The notes beneath the pieces are model-generated. The model was not told the DNA's origin. It made no database searches and saw only the letters and a program-made list of their open reading frames with translations. From assembly GCA_001592805.2 (NCBI GenBank), contig CP051143.1:1798001-1862000 (forward strand): 64,000 bases of DNA. Direction: 5' to 3'. This stretch comes from Peltaster fructicola. Its lineage: Eukaryota > Ascomycota > Dothideomycetes. The position numbers and the translations under genes are program-made. The number at the start of each line of letters is the position of its first letter. Positions within the stretch are counted from its first letter, which is position 1. This document shows positions 10,357 through 21,815 of this stretch, in pieces.

Positions 10357-11354
10357 GCAAGGTCCAGCAGGGTGGTCAACACCATGACTGTCCGCTGCTT
10401 ACGGAGGGTGTATGGCCTCGATATTCCTGCCACCTGATCGTCATCACTTACGACTGATCTCTGTTTCCACAATGGAGCTTGATGCGAGTGTCCTCGCTCA
10501 AGGGACAGGAGACCACCCGTGGCCATGGACACAGCTGGGATTGCTTACAATGCAACGGAGCAGCAGCCATCACGATCGTGTTCCCTAATGGAGAGAGACG
10601 AATAGGCGAGTTTCAATGAGCTCGTGATCCGGCCTTGTCAGTCCGCTTCGCACAACACAATTCCAAGAGCTCCTTTGTTCCTCGCTGTAAGACGTCGCAG
10701 GACGCAAAGACGAGCTCGTGGTCTCTTTCTGAAGGCGAAGGAGCGCGGTCCAGCTCTGCAGAAGCATGAAATGAATAAATCGACGACGAAAACTGACTCG
10801 GCTCATGCCTCCAGTACATGCACAGGACTCAAGCTTGACATCAACACTAAAAGTCGAACAGCTAGACGTATAACAGTCTGTGATATGAGGTGAACGTCGA
10901 TATCCAGATCGAAGCAATTGCGCTCGTAAGATGCTTTGGATAGTTGGCCAAAATGTAAGATAGAGAAGCTATGCATTCACATGTCGATGCCGTTCGATCT
11001 ACTTAGCCGAGAATGCCAATTTCCCATCTTAATGACCGTCCAACAGCATGGGCCTATACCCTTTCCACTGAGTATCGTCCGGCAGCCGATTGTGCCCCAG
11101 TCGACAAAGAGGAGACGTTCCCAATGACCACCGGTAACACAGCAGAGCGGCTGATAAAACTTCCCTATATGTAGAGCTCTTGGCGCTTGATCACCACTGC
11201 CCTACACCAACTCCGTCGTCTGACGCACGCGACAGGAACCCAGCCGAACGTGCCGTAAACAACTTTTATCACTTTCTCACTACAGCTCATCCCGTTCTCT
11301 TTTCCCTCATTCTCCCACCACAAACACCTTCTCTTCAGCACGCTCCTTACAGCA
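10357..11354. promoter_or_regulatory. Intergenic region including the elongase promoter
   Basis: No supportable gene. The last 200 bases look like a promoter and leader: a TATA-like CTATATGTAG at about 11164 and a pyrimidine-rich tract at about 11270-11340 directly before the elongase start, both common upstream of highly expressed fungal genes. Confidence 0.4.
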
Positions 11355-12496
11355 ATGACGACTCCCTCGTGGCTCGAGGTTGGACTACCGACTCTCGACA
11401 GACCTTTCGGGGTAGCACTCTGGCCTATCTTCGCGAAGTTCTTCGAGCAAGTTCGAGGCTATGCTCCCGAAGCATTTCGATTCGTGCCAGGCAGCACTCC
11501 AATGGCCACTTTGACCGAGACTGCTGTTACCTTGGTCGCATACTACATTGTCATCTTTGGCGGAAGAGAACTCATGCGAGGAAGAGAGGCTTTCAAGCTG
11601 CAGACACCCTTTATAATCCACAACTTCTACCTGACCGCAATCTCGGGCATACTCTTGGTTCTCTTTCTGGAGCAATTGATTCCTACTCTTGCACGAGGCG
11701 GCGTCTACCATGCAATTTGCGACTACGCTGGTGGCTGGACTCCCCAGCTCGTGGTACTTTACTACGTAAGACATTCGCAAGCAGGACAATCCGCGGTATT
11801 GACTCTTCCCAGCTCAACTACCTTACCAAGTACCTTGAATTGATCGACACTGTCTTCCTGGTTCTCAAGAAGAAGCCATTGACCTTCCTGCATACTTACC
11901 ACCATGGCGCAACGGCCCTCCTCTGCTACACACAATTGCTTGGACACACTGCAGTCTCCTGGGTTCCAATCACCCTCAACTTGACCGTGCACGTCGTTAT
12001 GTACTACTACTACATGCAGAGCGCAAGAGGCATTCGCATCTGGTGGAAGAAGTACATCACCATTCTTCAGATCCTCCAATTTGTCATCGACATTGGTTTC
12101 ATCTACTTCGCCTCATACACCTACTTTTCAAGCCGATACTTCCAGTGGCTACCAAATTCTGGCTCATGTGCTGGCGAGGCAAGTCACCACAGTCTTCGAC
12201 ATGATCAAGTGCTAATTTTGTGCGTGTAGGAATTCGCCGCCTTCAGTGGTATGGCCATCATCAGCTCCTATCTCTTCCTCTTCATCGGTTTCTACATCTC
12301 CACGTACAAAAAGCCGGTTAAGAAGGGCCGCGGTCGTGCTAGCAGCGCACTTATCGAGATGAAGGATGAGCAAATTCCAAACCTCCAGCAGATCGGACGA
12401 AGACTAAGCGGAAACGCAGCTACCTTGAGCACCGGCAAGGACAACAGCGCTTCTGCTGCCACCACCAACCGTGTTACTCGATCACGCAAGGCATAG
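11355..12496 (+). CDS. ELO-family very-long-chain fatty acid elongase
   Basis: Three exons (11355-11765, 11813-12178, 12230-12496) give 347 residues. It is the condensing enzyme (3-ketoacyl-CoA synthase) of ER fatty-acid elongation, supplying sphingolipid acyl chains. Diagnostic motifs are [15 protein letters not shown] and the histidine box HTYHHGA, with several membrane segments around them and MYYYYM characteristic of the family. The C-terminus is basic (KKPVKKGRG), then a charged tail. Intron 1 is ordinary (11766-11812). Intron 2 (12179-12229) starts with GC, not GT: the junction GAG|GCAAGT is a textbook GC..AG donor, and splicing there restores the frame. Length and motifs fit yeast Elo2/Elo3; which of the two cannot be settled here. 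Confidence 0.93.
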
Positions 12497-12968
12497 AGGA
12501 ACGAAGGCAATAAAAGGAGGAATCATACTACACCTGGGTATGGCATGCTCGAGGAGAGCTGGTATTGGGATGCATAGATGACATTTATAAGAGCCGCCAA
12601 TAATTCATGGTGTTGGGCACAGCATCCGGCGGTGTGCTGTTTTGTAGAACAGACCGGAGTTGACAAGATAGTAGAGATTGTCCATCATGACGACAACCAT
12701 AGTACAGCAGAATATGAATGTCTGTCGAAGAATATCATCTCTTCCTGAACGAGCTCTCCCTGGCTTGCGTATGCGTCTGCTCGGTTCGGAAGTAGCTCAA
12801 TGACCAGGATTATGCCTGTAGTGCCGGATGCGTGTGAATACTGCCTGCACACGTTGTCTGGTGCTGACCACATCCCCGATTGCACACTCATCACCCGGGC
12901 CTTAGACAAAGCGTGACAAGCCGACAGCTTCATGAGCAGCATATCATTAGAGCATAGCATGTCTTTTG
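12497..12968. other. Intergenic region between convergent genes
   Basis: The 3' ends of the elongase and of the methyltransferase genes face each other here. I see nothing beyond short motif-free frames. Confidence 0.4.
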
Positions 12969-14051
12969 TCACCGCCAAGCAACGACAGATCTAGCGTTGC
13001 CATCGCCTTTGATGCTATAGCTGCCATCTCTGCCGCGTGCCAATGCGGCATTGTCTGAAGGATGACCCGGATCATCTCTCCATATCTCGATGCGTTCCCA
13101 TTTGCTACCTGCGCCAGCCATATCAGCCACACGTACGGCCTGTCGTAAATCTCCGACCTCGAACAGAACCACTTTTGCCGCGACTGCATCCGCAAGACGC
13201 CATAGTCGTGGGTAGAACTGGTTGCCGTCTTCAATGCCGTTATCGTGATGAGCCGCTATTGGTACCAACGCGAGTCGAGGCTCATATTTACGGACTGATG
13301 GTGATGTTACCGTCTTGTGCTCATGAGTCGAAATGTACGGCGGATTCGAGATGACAATCTGGAACTTGCGATGTTCTTCTGATACTTGTTGAAGCACCTG
13401 CTCGATCGAAGGTGTGGTCCTCTGTCCTGAATCCTTGGACTGCAGCACATCTGCTTTAACAAACTGCAGCTGTCTCAGTGCTGCACCGGCCTGATCATTT
13501 GTGTCGTTCGAAAATGGTATTTGCATAACTTGCTGAGAGCGATTATGCTCAGCCAGAGAAAGTGCTGTATCTGATATGTCAATACCAACCAGATCAAGCT
13601 GATGCCTCTTGTGTATCGCCTGAGCATAGAACTCGTGATGGAACAATAGTGGAATGCATCCTGTGCCAGTACATAGATCGAGGACACGTAATGGTGTTGA
13701 TGTAGGGAGCCTCAGTAGACTCGGAAGTAGTCGTACCAGATGTGAGACAGAAGCTGCAGTCTCTTGTCGAGGTATCAGTACTCCAGGTTTGCAGACTATC
13801 TCGAGGTCGCCAAAGTGCTCTGAGCCAAGGATGTATTGCAGAGGTTCGCCACGAGCACGCCGCTCAACCAATGCCTTCAGCGCCTGCCGATGTCGTGATG
13901 GCAAACAAGTCTGATCTTGCTGTACATGTTCGCGCAGCCAACGTAGCTCATTATTGGCGGATGCAAATGTGCGGCATACTGGCAGAAGCTGTGCCAGCAG
14001 AGGCTCGGTATAGTAGGCGTGACGCAGGACTTGCGGTGGAATACGTGGCAT
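12969..14051 (-). CDS. mtq1: HemK/PrmC-type protein N5-glutamine methyltransferase, probably mitochondrial
   Basis: An intronless 360-residue protein from ATG 14051. It has the SAM-binding motif VLDLCTGTGCI (about residue 123), an acidic second strand LVGIDIS, and the catalytic NPPY motif (ISNPPYIS), which is the signature of glutamine/adenine N-methyltransferases. The N-terminal helical part with GEPLQYILGSEHFG is typical of PrmC/HemK, which methylates the GGQ glutamine of peptide-chain release factors. The presence of this PrmC-like N-terminal domain points to the mitochondrial Mtq1 rather than the shorter cytosolic Mtq2. The last 40 residues are a less conserved tail. The organelle is inferred from the family, not from a clear targeting peptide. 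Confidence 0.88.
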   Translation of the reverse strand: MPRIPPQVLRHAYYTEPLLAQLLPVCRTFASANNELRWLREHVQQDQTCLPSRHRQALKALVERRARGEPLQYILGSEHFGDLEIVCKPGVLIPRQETAASVSHLVRLLPSLLRLPTSTPLRVLDLCTGTGCIPLLFHHEFYAQAIHKRHQLDLVGIDISDTALSLAEHNRSQQVMQIPFSNDTNDQAGAALRQLQFVKADVLQSKDSGQRTTPSIEQVLQQVSEEHRKFQIVISNPPYISTHEHKTVTSPSVRKYEPRLALVPIAAHHDNGIEDGNQFYPRLWRLADAVAAKVVLFEVGDLRQAVRVADMAGAGSKWERIEIWRDDPGHPSDNAALARGRDGSYSIKGDGNARSVVAWR

Positions 14052-15168
14052 TCATTGGCATGCGTCTTGTCGCGCTTCAGATGGTCTTAACAGCGAGTTG
14101 TCGAGATGGTTGAATACATATCGATCTGGAACTCCAAGAGAGGTTGATAGCGCGAAGGTAGCTGTGATACCGCCAGTATGAGAACTACGCACCTGAGATA
14201 TTTCACTCCCGATCACTGTCGTCGAAATATGTATGGTGCCGTTGGCATAAAGGTAAGATAGGAGGGAGAATGCTGTCCCTGATACATCGATGTGGTCAAC
14301 TCGCGCGTCAACGTTGCGCCTGCAGAACACTACTTATGTTTGGCATTGATTGTAATCAGGAGATCGGTAGGTCATGGCTTCGTGTCTCAGAGTGGTCGTT
14401 TTGGAGGATGCGTGTAGAGCACTACTAAGCACAGCACAACAGGCTGAACGCAATGTGCCACCTGCTATATGGTCCTAGGATGTGTTGCAGACGGATCTCC
14501 TCCTGTAAGGCACTGATCAATAGGCGTGAGACCACCAAGAAAGATGCCATGCGAGACATATGCGAGAGAACAATCTCATTATAGGCCAGGAGTCGGTTGA
14601 ACTAGCTGGCAGGCAGACACTATGTCGACGTCTCGTGATCGGGGCCGCCTCTCTTCAAGGACAGCACACACGCTCGCAGAGACACCATCGTGCCGGCTGA
14701 CTGGTGATTAGAGGCGCCTCGACCCAGCAGGCGCGAGAAACGCGAGAGATTTAGGGAGGTGCGAGAGATACGAGATCGCGCAGGAACCAGCTTTCACTCG
14801 CAAAGACAACACTCCAGGCAGCATGTGAAGTCGTTATGCACATTCGTCGGAAGAGATGTAATCCGCCGAGCAGGTGGTTTTGCTCTTGCTGCCAGAGTTT
14901 GCCGAGGGGCGAGGTCTTTTCGCTGACTTACCTCTTTGGGAGCTCGTGCTGGACCCTCACCAATCGCAAGATTTCAGAAGATGCTGAACACAACCCACGG
15001 CTGGACTATCCGTTGACTTTCAATCGAGCCCGACTATCTAGCTGCCTAACCTTCACCTCACGCCATATACATCGCTTGCCCATACTCGAGAGGCGAACTC
15101 CATTGCACCAGAACCTGCACACTCCTTCACAAGCCACACGTCGTTCACTCGCGCCACCACTCTTCACA
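14052..15168. promoter_or_regulatory. Divergent promoter region between methyltransferase and cytochrome b5
   Basis: About 1.1 kb between two start codons. A minus-strand frame of 92 codons without an ATG abuts the methyltransferase start; I cannot support it as a gene. The cytochrome b5 side has a pyrimidine- and CA-rich leader (about 15050-15168). Confidence 0.4.
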
Positions 15169-15683
15169 ATGTCGGAAACCAAGGAACTCACCTACTCCGA
15201 TGTGTCGGCTCACACCACCAAGAAGGACCTTTACATGGTAATCCATGACAATGTCTACAATGCTAGTAGCTTTGTTGACGAGCACCCGTACGTTGGACAT
15301 GCAGGCCTTGGAAAGCGTTGCTGATCACAAACAGAGGTGGAGAGGAAGTCCTTCTCGACGTTGGTGGACAAGACGCAACTGAGGCATTCGAGGATGTCGG
15401 TAAGTCGTTGCAAGGCTTTCGGCGCGCATACTGGTGCTGACAGCAAGCAGGACACTCCGACGAAGCTCGTGAACTCCTGAAGGGCATGTACGTTGCCAAG
15501 CTGAAGCGACAGGAAGGCGACCCAGCACCACGAGCCACCGCAACCGCAACCACATCGTCATCTGGCACCGCATCAGAGAGCGGAGGTCTTGGTGTTGCCG
15601 CTTACGTTCTGATCATCGCCGGTGGCGCACTGGCGTACTTCGCATACAGCTACATGCAGACTCAGCAGTCACAGAAGGCATAA
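15169..15683 (+). CDS. cyb5: Cytochrome b5, tail-anchored
   Basis: Three exons (15169-15287, 15335-15399, 15451-15683) give 138 residues. It is the small haem protein of the ER that passes electrons to desaturases, hydroxylases and other oxygenases. The haem domain starts with LTYSDVSAHTTKKDLYMVI, and the axial-ligand motif HPGGEE is assembled across intron 1 (HP|GG). The second haem histidine is in FEDVGHSDEA, just after intron 2. A Thr/Ser-rich linker leads to one C-terminal transmembrane helix (GVAAYVLIIAGGALAYFAYSY) with a short polar tail, the usual tail anchor. The introns are 47 and 51 bases. This protein could serve the elongase and desaturase-type enzymes nearby, but cytochrome b5 works genome-wide. 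Confidence 0.95.
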
Positions 15684-15937
15684 ACAAGTGTGAGGAGGTG
15701 GATCGATTGGAGGCAACGAACACCGAGCGCCTTCGAGAACGAAATGAAAGAGCTCGCGAGAATATACACATATACCTCGAGGATAACGTGGTAGGGCGGC
15801 GCAGATGATGCTTGCAACACAGGTAGCTGAAGGAATAGAGGAAGTTGAAGTAACAAAGACATCATTCAATGCTCATGCAGGTTTTGTTTCATGATATCTG
15901 GCTACAATCAATGCCAATCTGTCGGCATTCACAATGG

Positions 15938-18258
15938 TCATCTGTAAAAGTCGCCGGGATCATCGGACGCGGCAACTGCTGCTGGGGCTCGCTGTGGGTT
16001 ATACGCCTGATACTGCTGAAAGCCAGGATTCTGCATTGGCGGACTGCTTGGTATGCCTGGAGGAGCACCCACCGGCTGTGCTGGAGGAGGAGCATGTTGT
16101 AGTGATGCCGCGAAGTTGGTAGGATCTGGTCCTACTGAGGAATATGAGCTCTCAAACGATTGCGTCCGCTGTCGACTGGGCAGCGAGTTCAGGTCCGTCC
16201 GTTGTGCTTGGGGTTGTAGTGATGCCGGCTGAGCTTGCACCTGCCCGCCGTGCTGTTGTGGGTGTACAGCCTGTGGTGCTTGGCCACTGTGTTGTGGATG
16301 CATGCTCTGTGAAGTCTGTGAATACTGATATGGCGGGTATGTCGAGCCTTGTGGTGCTACCTGCTGAGCCTGGCCAGGTGGATAGTTATCGTATGCTTGC
16401 TGAGGCGCTTGTTGTGCCAAAGCTGCTGCTGGGGATAAGACCTTCGATTGTCGATCGGCGACTCGTATCCGCCAGTAGCTAGCTCTTGTGGGTTGCCACT
16501 GTTCAATGTGTGGATCGATCCGGGTCGGATCTGTCCTGAAACACACCCGGCGCCGCGTACGGTGCTCCTCCTGCCAGACCTCCCATCTCAGAAGGCGGCG
16601 CTGAGGGTACTTGCTGTGCGCTCGATTGAGGGCTGGGTTTACGTCGGACTGCACTGGATGCTGGATCTGGTGGGCCCACACCACCAGGAATGAAGTGGAA
16701 TGCGGCAGGTCCAGCTGATGGCGGAGCACCACCTGGCTGCCCAGGATATGGCGAAACTGCATAGCCAGCATGCTGAGTGGGCTCTTGTTGTTGTTGTTGT
16801 TGCGGTGCAGGCGAGTAGAAACGCTGAGCCGGATCTTGCTGAAGAGGTTGCTGTTGTGGAGGCATGTGTCCTTGAGTAGCGTACTGCTGAGGAGCGGCGT
16901 ACCCTACGGGTGGTCCTTGTGCATAGTTTGCAGAGTGGCCTGGTTGTGCATATGGTTGCTGTCCGGCTTGTGGGTACATCTGTCCAGGCCTTGCGCGACT
17001 AGGATATTGCTGATAGTGCTGTGGTTGTGCCATTGACGATTCGAGGAGTGCTTCGTAGTCGCGTCGAGCCTTGATGAACTTCTCATTTAGCTGTGTGAAA
17101 TCGTCTGGGTGAAGATTAGTCACTGCTTGAGAGGCCACAGAGATACAACATACCCTTCTTCTGCGAGTACTTCCCAATCAGCTCGATAAGCTTGGGTCTG
17201 ATACTCAGAGTCCTTTGGTATAGCTCTGATATCTCTTCCTCTTCGCGCTCCCCTCGCCTGCCGACGCCACCTTCTGTCTGCACACTCAACAGAGCAAGTA
17301 ATCTTTCGACATTCTTGATTTCGCCAAATACTTCGGCTTCCATCTGTGCATCGCGCTCCAGCTCGTCCTTGGTAGGGTCTTGTAGCTTTTCGACGTAGTT
17401 GAGTGGGAAAATGCCAGTCTGTCCGCGAAGACTTCCCTTCCACCAGTCTTTGTAAACGCTCTCCAGTACCGCGATGATGTCGTTCTTTCTGAATGCCAGC
17501 TCACCTGCCTCACTGGGAGTAAAGTCATACAGCGCTCGAACTCTGCTCACGGTTGCGGCTGTGGTTCCTTGTGCTTGTGGTGCGCCGGCCGATGCTTGCG
17601 CTGGTGGGTCGCTATCCTCTCTGACAGTTCCGTTGGCCTTGGGCTTGGTGTTGTCCTGCACACTAAGCGCCAGCGCCATTTGCAGCTCGTCCTCCTCTTT
17701 CTTTCTGTCCTCTGTGCTGATCTCCCTCTTGCCCGGCTTACTTGGTGGTTGTAAGCTTGGCTGTGTCGTGCGCAGTTTCCTGTATGCATCTCCCATGATG
17801 CCAAAGTCTGGTGAATTGCCAAACTCCTCTGTCCACGTCTCCATGCGCTCCATGACCTTCTGCTTGACCTGCGCATGCGTGTTCCGGTCTCCGGCTAAGC
17901 GCAGGAGTGCTTCTGTGAATGCTCGGCTGGCGAGTTCGCGATGGAGAGGTGCACCGCAGTTCTGCGATAGCGCATTCGCAAGTTCGAGGGTATAGAGCTG
18001 AACATTTGCGTTGCGATGTGCGAGTCTCTTGATGAGTGAGGCGACTGCCTGTTGTGGACCGCTGGGAGAGGCGGAGACACGATCACATACATCGAGGATG
18101 AACTCCCAGTTCTCGTTGACAAGGTTTTCATCTGTTGCCTTGACTGCGCAGCCTCGTTAGTATGCTGTTCTGAGACACAGATTCTCCATGGTAGCAGCCT
18201 GGAACAGTAAAGACATACCGATCGCATCATCCATAGGATTGGCTTGTGTGCGAAACAT
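15938..18258 (-). CDS. hse1: HSE1 (STAM), ESCRT-0 subunit; frame conflict in the C-terminal part
   Basis: Start ATG 18258, exon 1 18219-18258, exon 2 17154-18143, then an exon from 17104. Introns are 18144-18218 (75 bases, with TACTAAC branch site) and 17105-17153. Hse1 and Vps27 sort ubiquitinated membrane proteins into the multivesicular body. The domain order is as expected: VHS (about residues 5-145), a ubiquitin-interacting motif (EEDELQMALALSVQ), SH3 (RALYDFTPSE to GIFPLNYVEKL), the helical GAT/coiled-coil region, and a Gln/Pro/Tyr-rich tail ending in GDFYR. In the tail the reading frame changes between about 16580 and 16420. A 46-base intron near 16500-16550 keeps one frame open to the stop, but a family-like segment (NPQELATGGYESP) lies in another frame; see findings. 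Confidence 0.88.
16785..16802 (+). repeat. (TTG)6 microsatellite inside HSE1
   Basis: Six TTG units that read as a glutamine run on the minus strand, inside the Gln-rich tail of HSE1. Such runs change length easily. Confidence 0.8.
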
Positions 18259-19027
18259 GTTGATGATCCTGACGCAGCACTCTCTGTTCGTAGCCTTCCC
18301 TTGTGAAGTTGTTGAAGAAGAGAAGGAGGCTATGGGCAAGCATGTGTTTCACAGAGAGGTGGTACTTGGGAAGCTTGACGTTGGCGCGCAGCGTCATCAG
18401 ACCAAGCCTCACACAAAATCTCCACCACTAACCATCAGGCATCTATGTTTGCCTCAGGTGGATTAGGGAATGATGGCCAACCCGGCGCAGCATGCAATGG
18501 CCTTGCCACAGTCTGGGATCGGCATGTCAATGTGATGAGTGCTGCAGGACAACACATCTGTGCATCAGAGAGCTGTAGTACTAACACAAGCCTCACGCGA
18601 CCTTGGATTTCTTCTATCTGAGGGCGGGCTATCTTTCATGCAGACATTTGATCGCAGAACCATTCATACAGCCGCTGCTCGTTGAACGAGAGTCGAAGCT
18701 GTTTCCTCTTTCATAGCCATAGCGCTCGCCATGCTGCACCCGTACGGAAAGATTGACAAATGAAAGCAAAATCGAGGTCATATCGAGTCCACCGTTGCCG
18801 GTCTTGCATCTCCCTAGTAGCCATGCCACTGGCCAACACCACCGCAGTTCCCTCACACCATGAGGGACGCAGTTGATGCTGCAATGTCTGTTCAACGCCT
18901 TCAGCAGATTGTCTGCTGGTCCCGAGAACAGATTGTAATGAACGCCAGTCCGGAATAGTCGCTCGTCGCTGTATGGTAACAAAGTGAACGACAACAATGA
19001 GAGACGATTTCATCAGCTATATTGTCA
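18259..19027. other. Intergenic region between HSE1 start and STE20 end
   Basis: The promoter and leader of HSE1 and the 3' flank of the kinase gene. A minus-strand frame of about 120 codons here has a short stretch vaguely like acyl-CoA oxidases, but not enough to call. Confidence 0.4.
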
Positions 19028-21815
19028 TCAAGGTGGGCCCTTGTTGCGCCGTTCTTCAGCTCGTGCCAGGCGTGCTGCCTTCACGAGAGGAGCCAGTGTT
19101 GCAAGTGGCTCGGCGGTCTGGATGAAAGCGTGCTGCAAGAATGGTCAGCTGTTTCCACAATTATGCTCAAACCTCGGACTTACTTTGAGAAGATCGTGTG
19201 CACTGGCTCGTTTCTCAGGATCGACCTTCAACGCGAAATATAGGAAGTCTTTGAAGACTGGGGTGAGATTCTGTTCGTCCTTGATCTCTGGAGTGCCGTT
19301 CGTGGCAATCAGATACAAAGCTCGGAGAGGACTCTCGGTCAAATAAGGCGGCTCGCCCTCGATCATCTCAATGGCCATGATACCAAGAGACCAGATATCG
19401 ATCTTACGGCCATATTCCTTCCTGGTAACGACCTCAGGAGCCATCCAGTAAGGCGTGCCGACCATCGTTGTTCGCTTCATATGACTCTCATTAATCTGAG
19501 CACAGAAACCGAAGTCAGTGAGCTTGATGTTGCCATCCATCGACAGGAGAATGTTGTCCGACTTGATGTCACGGTGGATCACACCTTTCGAGTGCAAGAA
19601 CTGCAAGCCGTGCAGTGTCTCTCGACAGACTGCGGAGATCTGGCCCTCTGACATCATGTTGAAAGTAACAACATCCGTAAGGCTGCCTCCCTCCATGTAC
19701 TCCATGATGACCCACAGATCACCTCGTACCAAGAACGAGTCCATGAAGTTGACAATGTTCTTGTGCCTGCTGTCCTTCATGACGAGAATCTCATTGATGA
19801 TCAGGTCTTTCTTTGGTTGCTGCTCGAGATTCATCTGCTTGATGGCAACACACTTGTTTGTACCGACCTCGAAGGCAGTGTACACGCCTCCACTGGCACC
19901 CTGGCCAATCTTGACCAGGTTCCGGTAACGCTTAGTAGGATCCGCAGGATTGCAGATATGCTGCAGCCGCGCGATAATCTCTGCATTCGTGACTGATGAT
20001 CGCGGCTTTTGTCGTGGTCTTGGAGCTGGGCCTAACCGTGGATCTATAGCTGCCTGTGTTGAGGGAGCCAGTTGCTGCATTTGAGCCTGGGTTTGTGCCT
20101 GCGGTTGACGCTGCGATTGGGACCGTTCCAGAGACTGCTGCTTGAGTGCTGACTGCGCTGCTTTCATGGCCTGCTCCTGCTGCTGCTGATACTGCTGCGG
20201 CGAAGAGAGACCTGGAGTGTAAGAGCCATTGGGTCCTGTGTTAGCACGACTGCGTTGTCCGTTAGCTATTTCTGCAACAGTAGGTTGTCGTGGAGCATCC
20301 TGAACCGCATACTGCTGCTGTGACTGCGGAGGTGGTGGCGCAACGCGGTGTGGGATCATGTTTGGCTGTGCACCAGGAGGAGGTTTGGGGGCTGCACGCA
20401 TGGGTAACATGTTGCCATTGAGCATAGGTGATGGCATGCCTGCCTTAGGTACTGGAGGAGGAGCTCGTGGGTTCTCGAAGCTCTCTACGTTGTTCTTTGG
20501 GAATGGAGGAAATCGTGGACTGATGGGAGGACTTCCCAGTGCGCCGTATGGTCCTGGACTGAGTGCTGAGGGCGAGGGTGCTACACTGGTGGGACTATCG
20601 TCAGTGTGTGCGTTGTCGAATTTGTGGTACGTCCAGTCGTCACTGTTCTTCTCGTTGTTCTCGTTGTAGAAGGTGACAACGTCGATAATTGCTTGCGGAT
20701 TCTTGCGTTGTTCCTGCTCGGTGATACCATTTGCCTGCAAGGTCTTCTGCCACTCCATAGGAAGGCCCTACAAGTCGAAGTGTCAGTCTGCCACATGGCC
20801 ACTACAAACGAAGCCAACTTACCGTGAACTCTCCAGTACTCGAATCATAGCCAACGTGTGTGACGTGTACAGGATTCTCTGGAGCCGAGATGGCTGGCCG
20901 CTTGGGCGTGCCAACCAGTGTGTTCATCAAGCTCGTGAAGCCACTTTTCTTCCTCGTCTTGCTGGCCACTTCTCTGGCCTCGTCACTGTAGCGCTGTCTC
21001 GAGTTTGACAAGCTGGCCTCTGCCGCTTGTCGAGCCGTGATGTCGTCCATCCTCCGGCCTGTAGCCTCGAGGCTAAGAGACAACTCTATACTTGGGTCGG
21101 CAAGGCCAATGCTCGGTATTGGTGGCGCACTGACTGAGTGCGACAGCGCAGGAGGTGTGTTTGCAGAAATGGAGTTGTCGTACGCGACTGCTTCTAAACT
21201 GCTCAGAATTGCAGCAGAGTCGAATCGCTGACCGAGTAAATCGCTCGAGGTCTTGCCGGTGACAGAGAGACGGGTCGAAGCTGTGTTGGAGTTATGGCTG
21301 TTGTTGTTGTTATGATCGCGATTCCTGAGATTGTGTTTGACCAAGGTGCGCGGAGAGTGTTTGTATGATGTGGGGCTGTGGTGAGTGGTTGGACTCGTCG
21401 CGGGGTTGTTGGAATCGGAAGTGCGAGCAGAAAGTGATGTCCTGCGATGCTGTGATGGGTGGGAAGGTGATCGTGTGGCTCCAGCTATGGGTTGTGAGGT
21501 TGTAGAGGGTGGTGGAAGTAGTGATGGTGGTGCAGCAGCAGCAGCAGTAGCAGAAAGTCCGACAGCACTGAGGCGATGCGACTGTGACCCTTGTCCATGC
21601 AAGTTTTCCGAATATAACGCGTTTGTGGCCGAGGCTGCGGGCGAGGGTGCACTGTTGTTGTTACTATTGCTGCTGTTATCGCTCTGTTGTCTCTCAGCCT
21701 CAGCATCAGCTATGATGGAAGACCTGTACGCCTTCTTCACCAGTCGCCGAGATTGTTGTAGATTGTGATTCTGCTGCTCGTCGCTCGCAAACCTTAGATC
21801 TGGACTTTGCTGCAT
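19028..21815 (-). CDS. ste20: STE20-type p21-activated kinase (PAK)
   Basis: Exons 20823-21815, 19184-20767 and 19028-19132 give 893 residues; introns are 55 and 51 bases. It is a Ser/Thr kinase activated by Cdc42/Rac, acting in MAPK signalling, polarity and morphogenesis. The first 300 residues are Ser/Asn/Gln-rich and disordered. The CRIB domain begins at [16 protein letters not shown] (about 310) and is cut by intron 1 at GEFT|GLP. A Pro/Gln-rich linker follows, then the kinase domain (about 610-865): glycine loop [10 protein letters not shown], catalytic [15 protein letters not shown], and the activation segment with [10 protein letters not shown]. The last exon is a short charged tail ending KGPP. 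I see no PH domain, which separates it from CLA4. The frame stays open upstream of ATG 21815 through a Gln run but without another ATG. Confidence 0.95.

Noticed and set aside
14052-14330. 92-codon minus-strand frame directly upstream of the HemK-type gene
   Set aside because: It has no ATG, no recognisable motif, and no intron that would join it to a start or to the methyltransferase. It is more likely promoter and leader sequence.
18629-18997. Minus-strand frame with a segment (FRTGVHYNLFSG) faintly like acyl-CoA oxidases
   Set aside because: The likeness covers only about a dozen residues, neighbouring family motifs are absent, and the region is the 3' flank of STE20. Chance is the better explanation.
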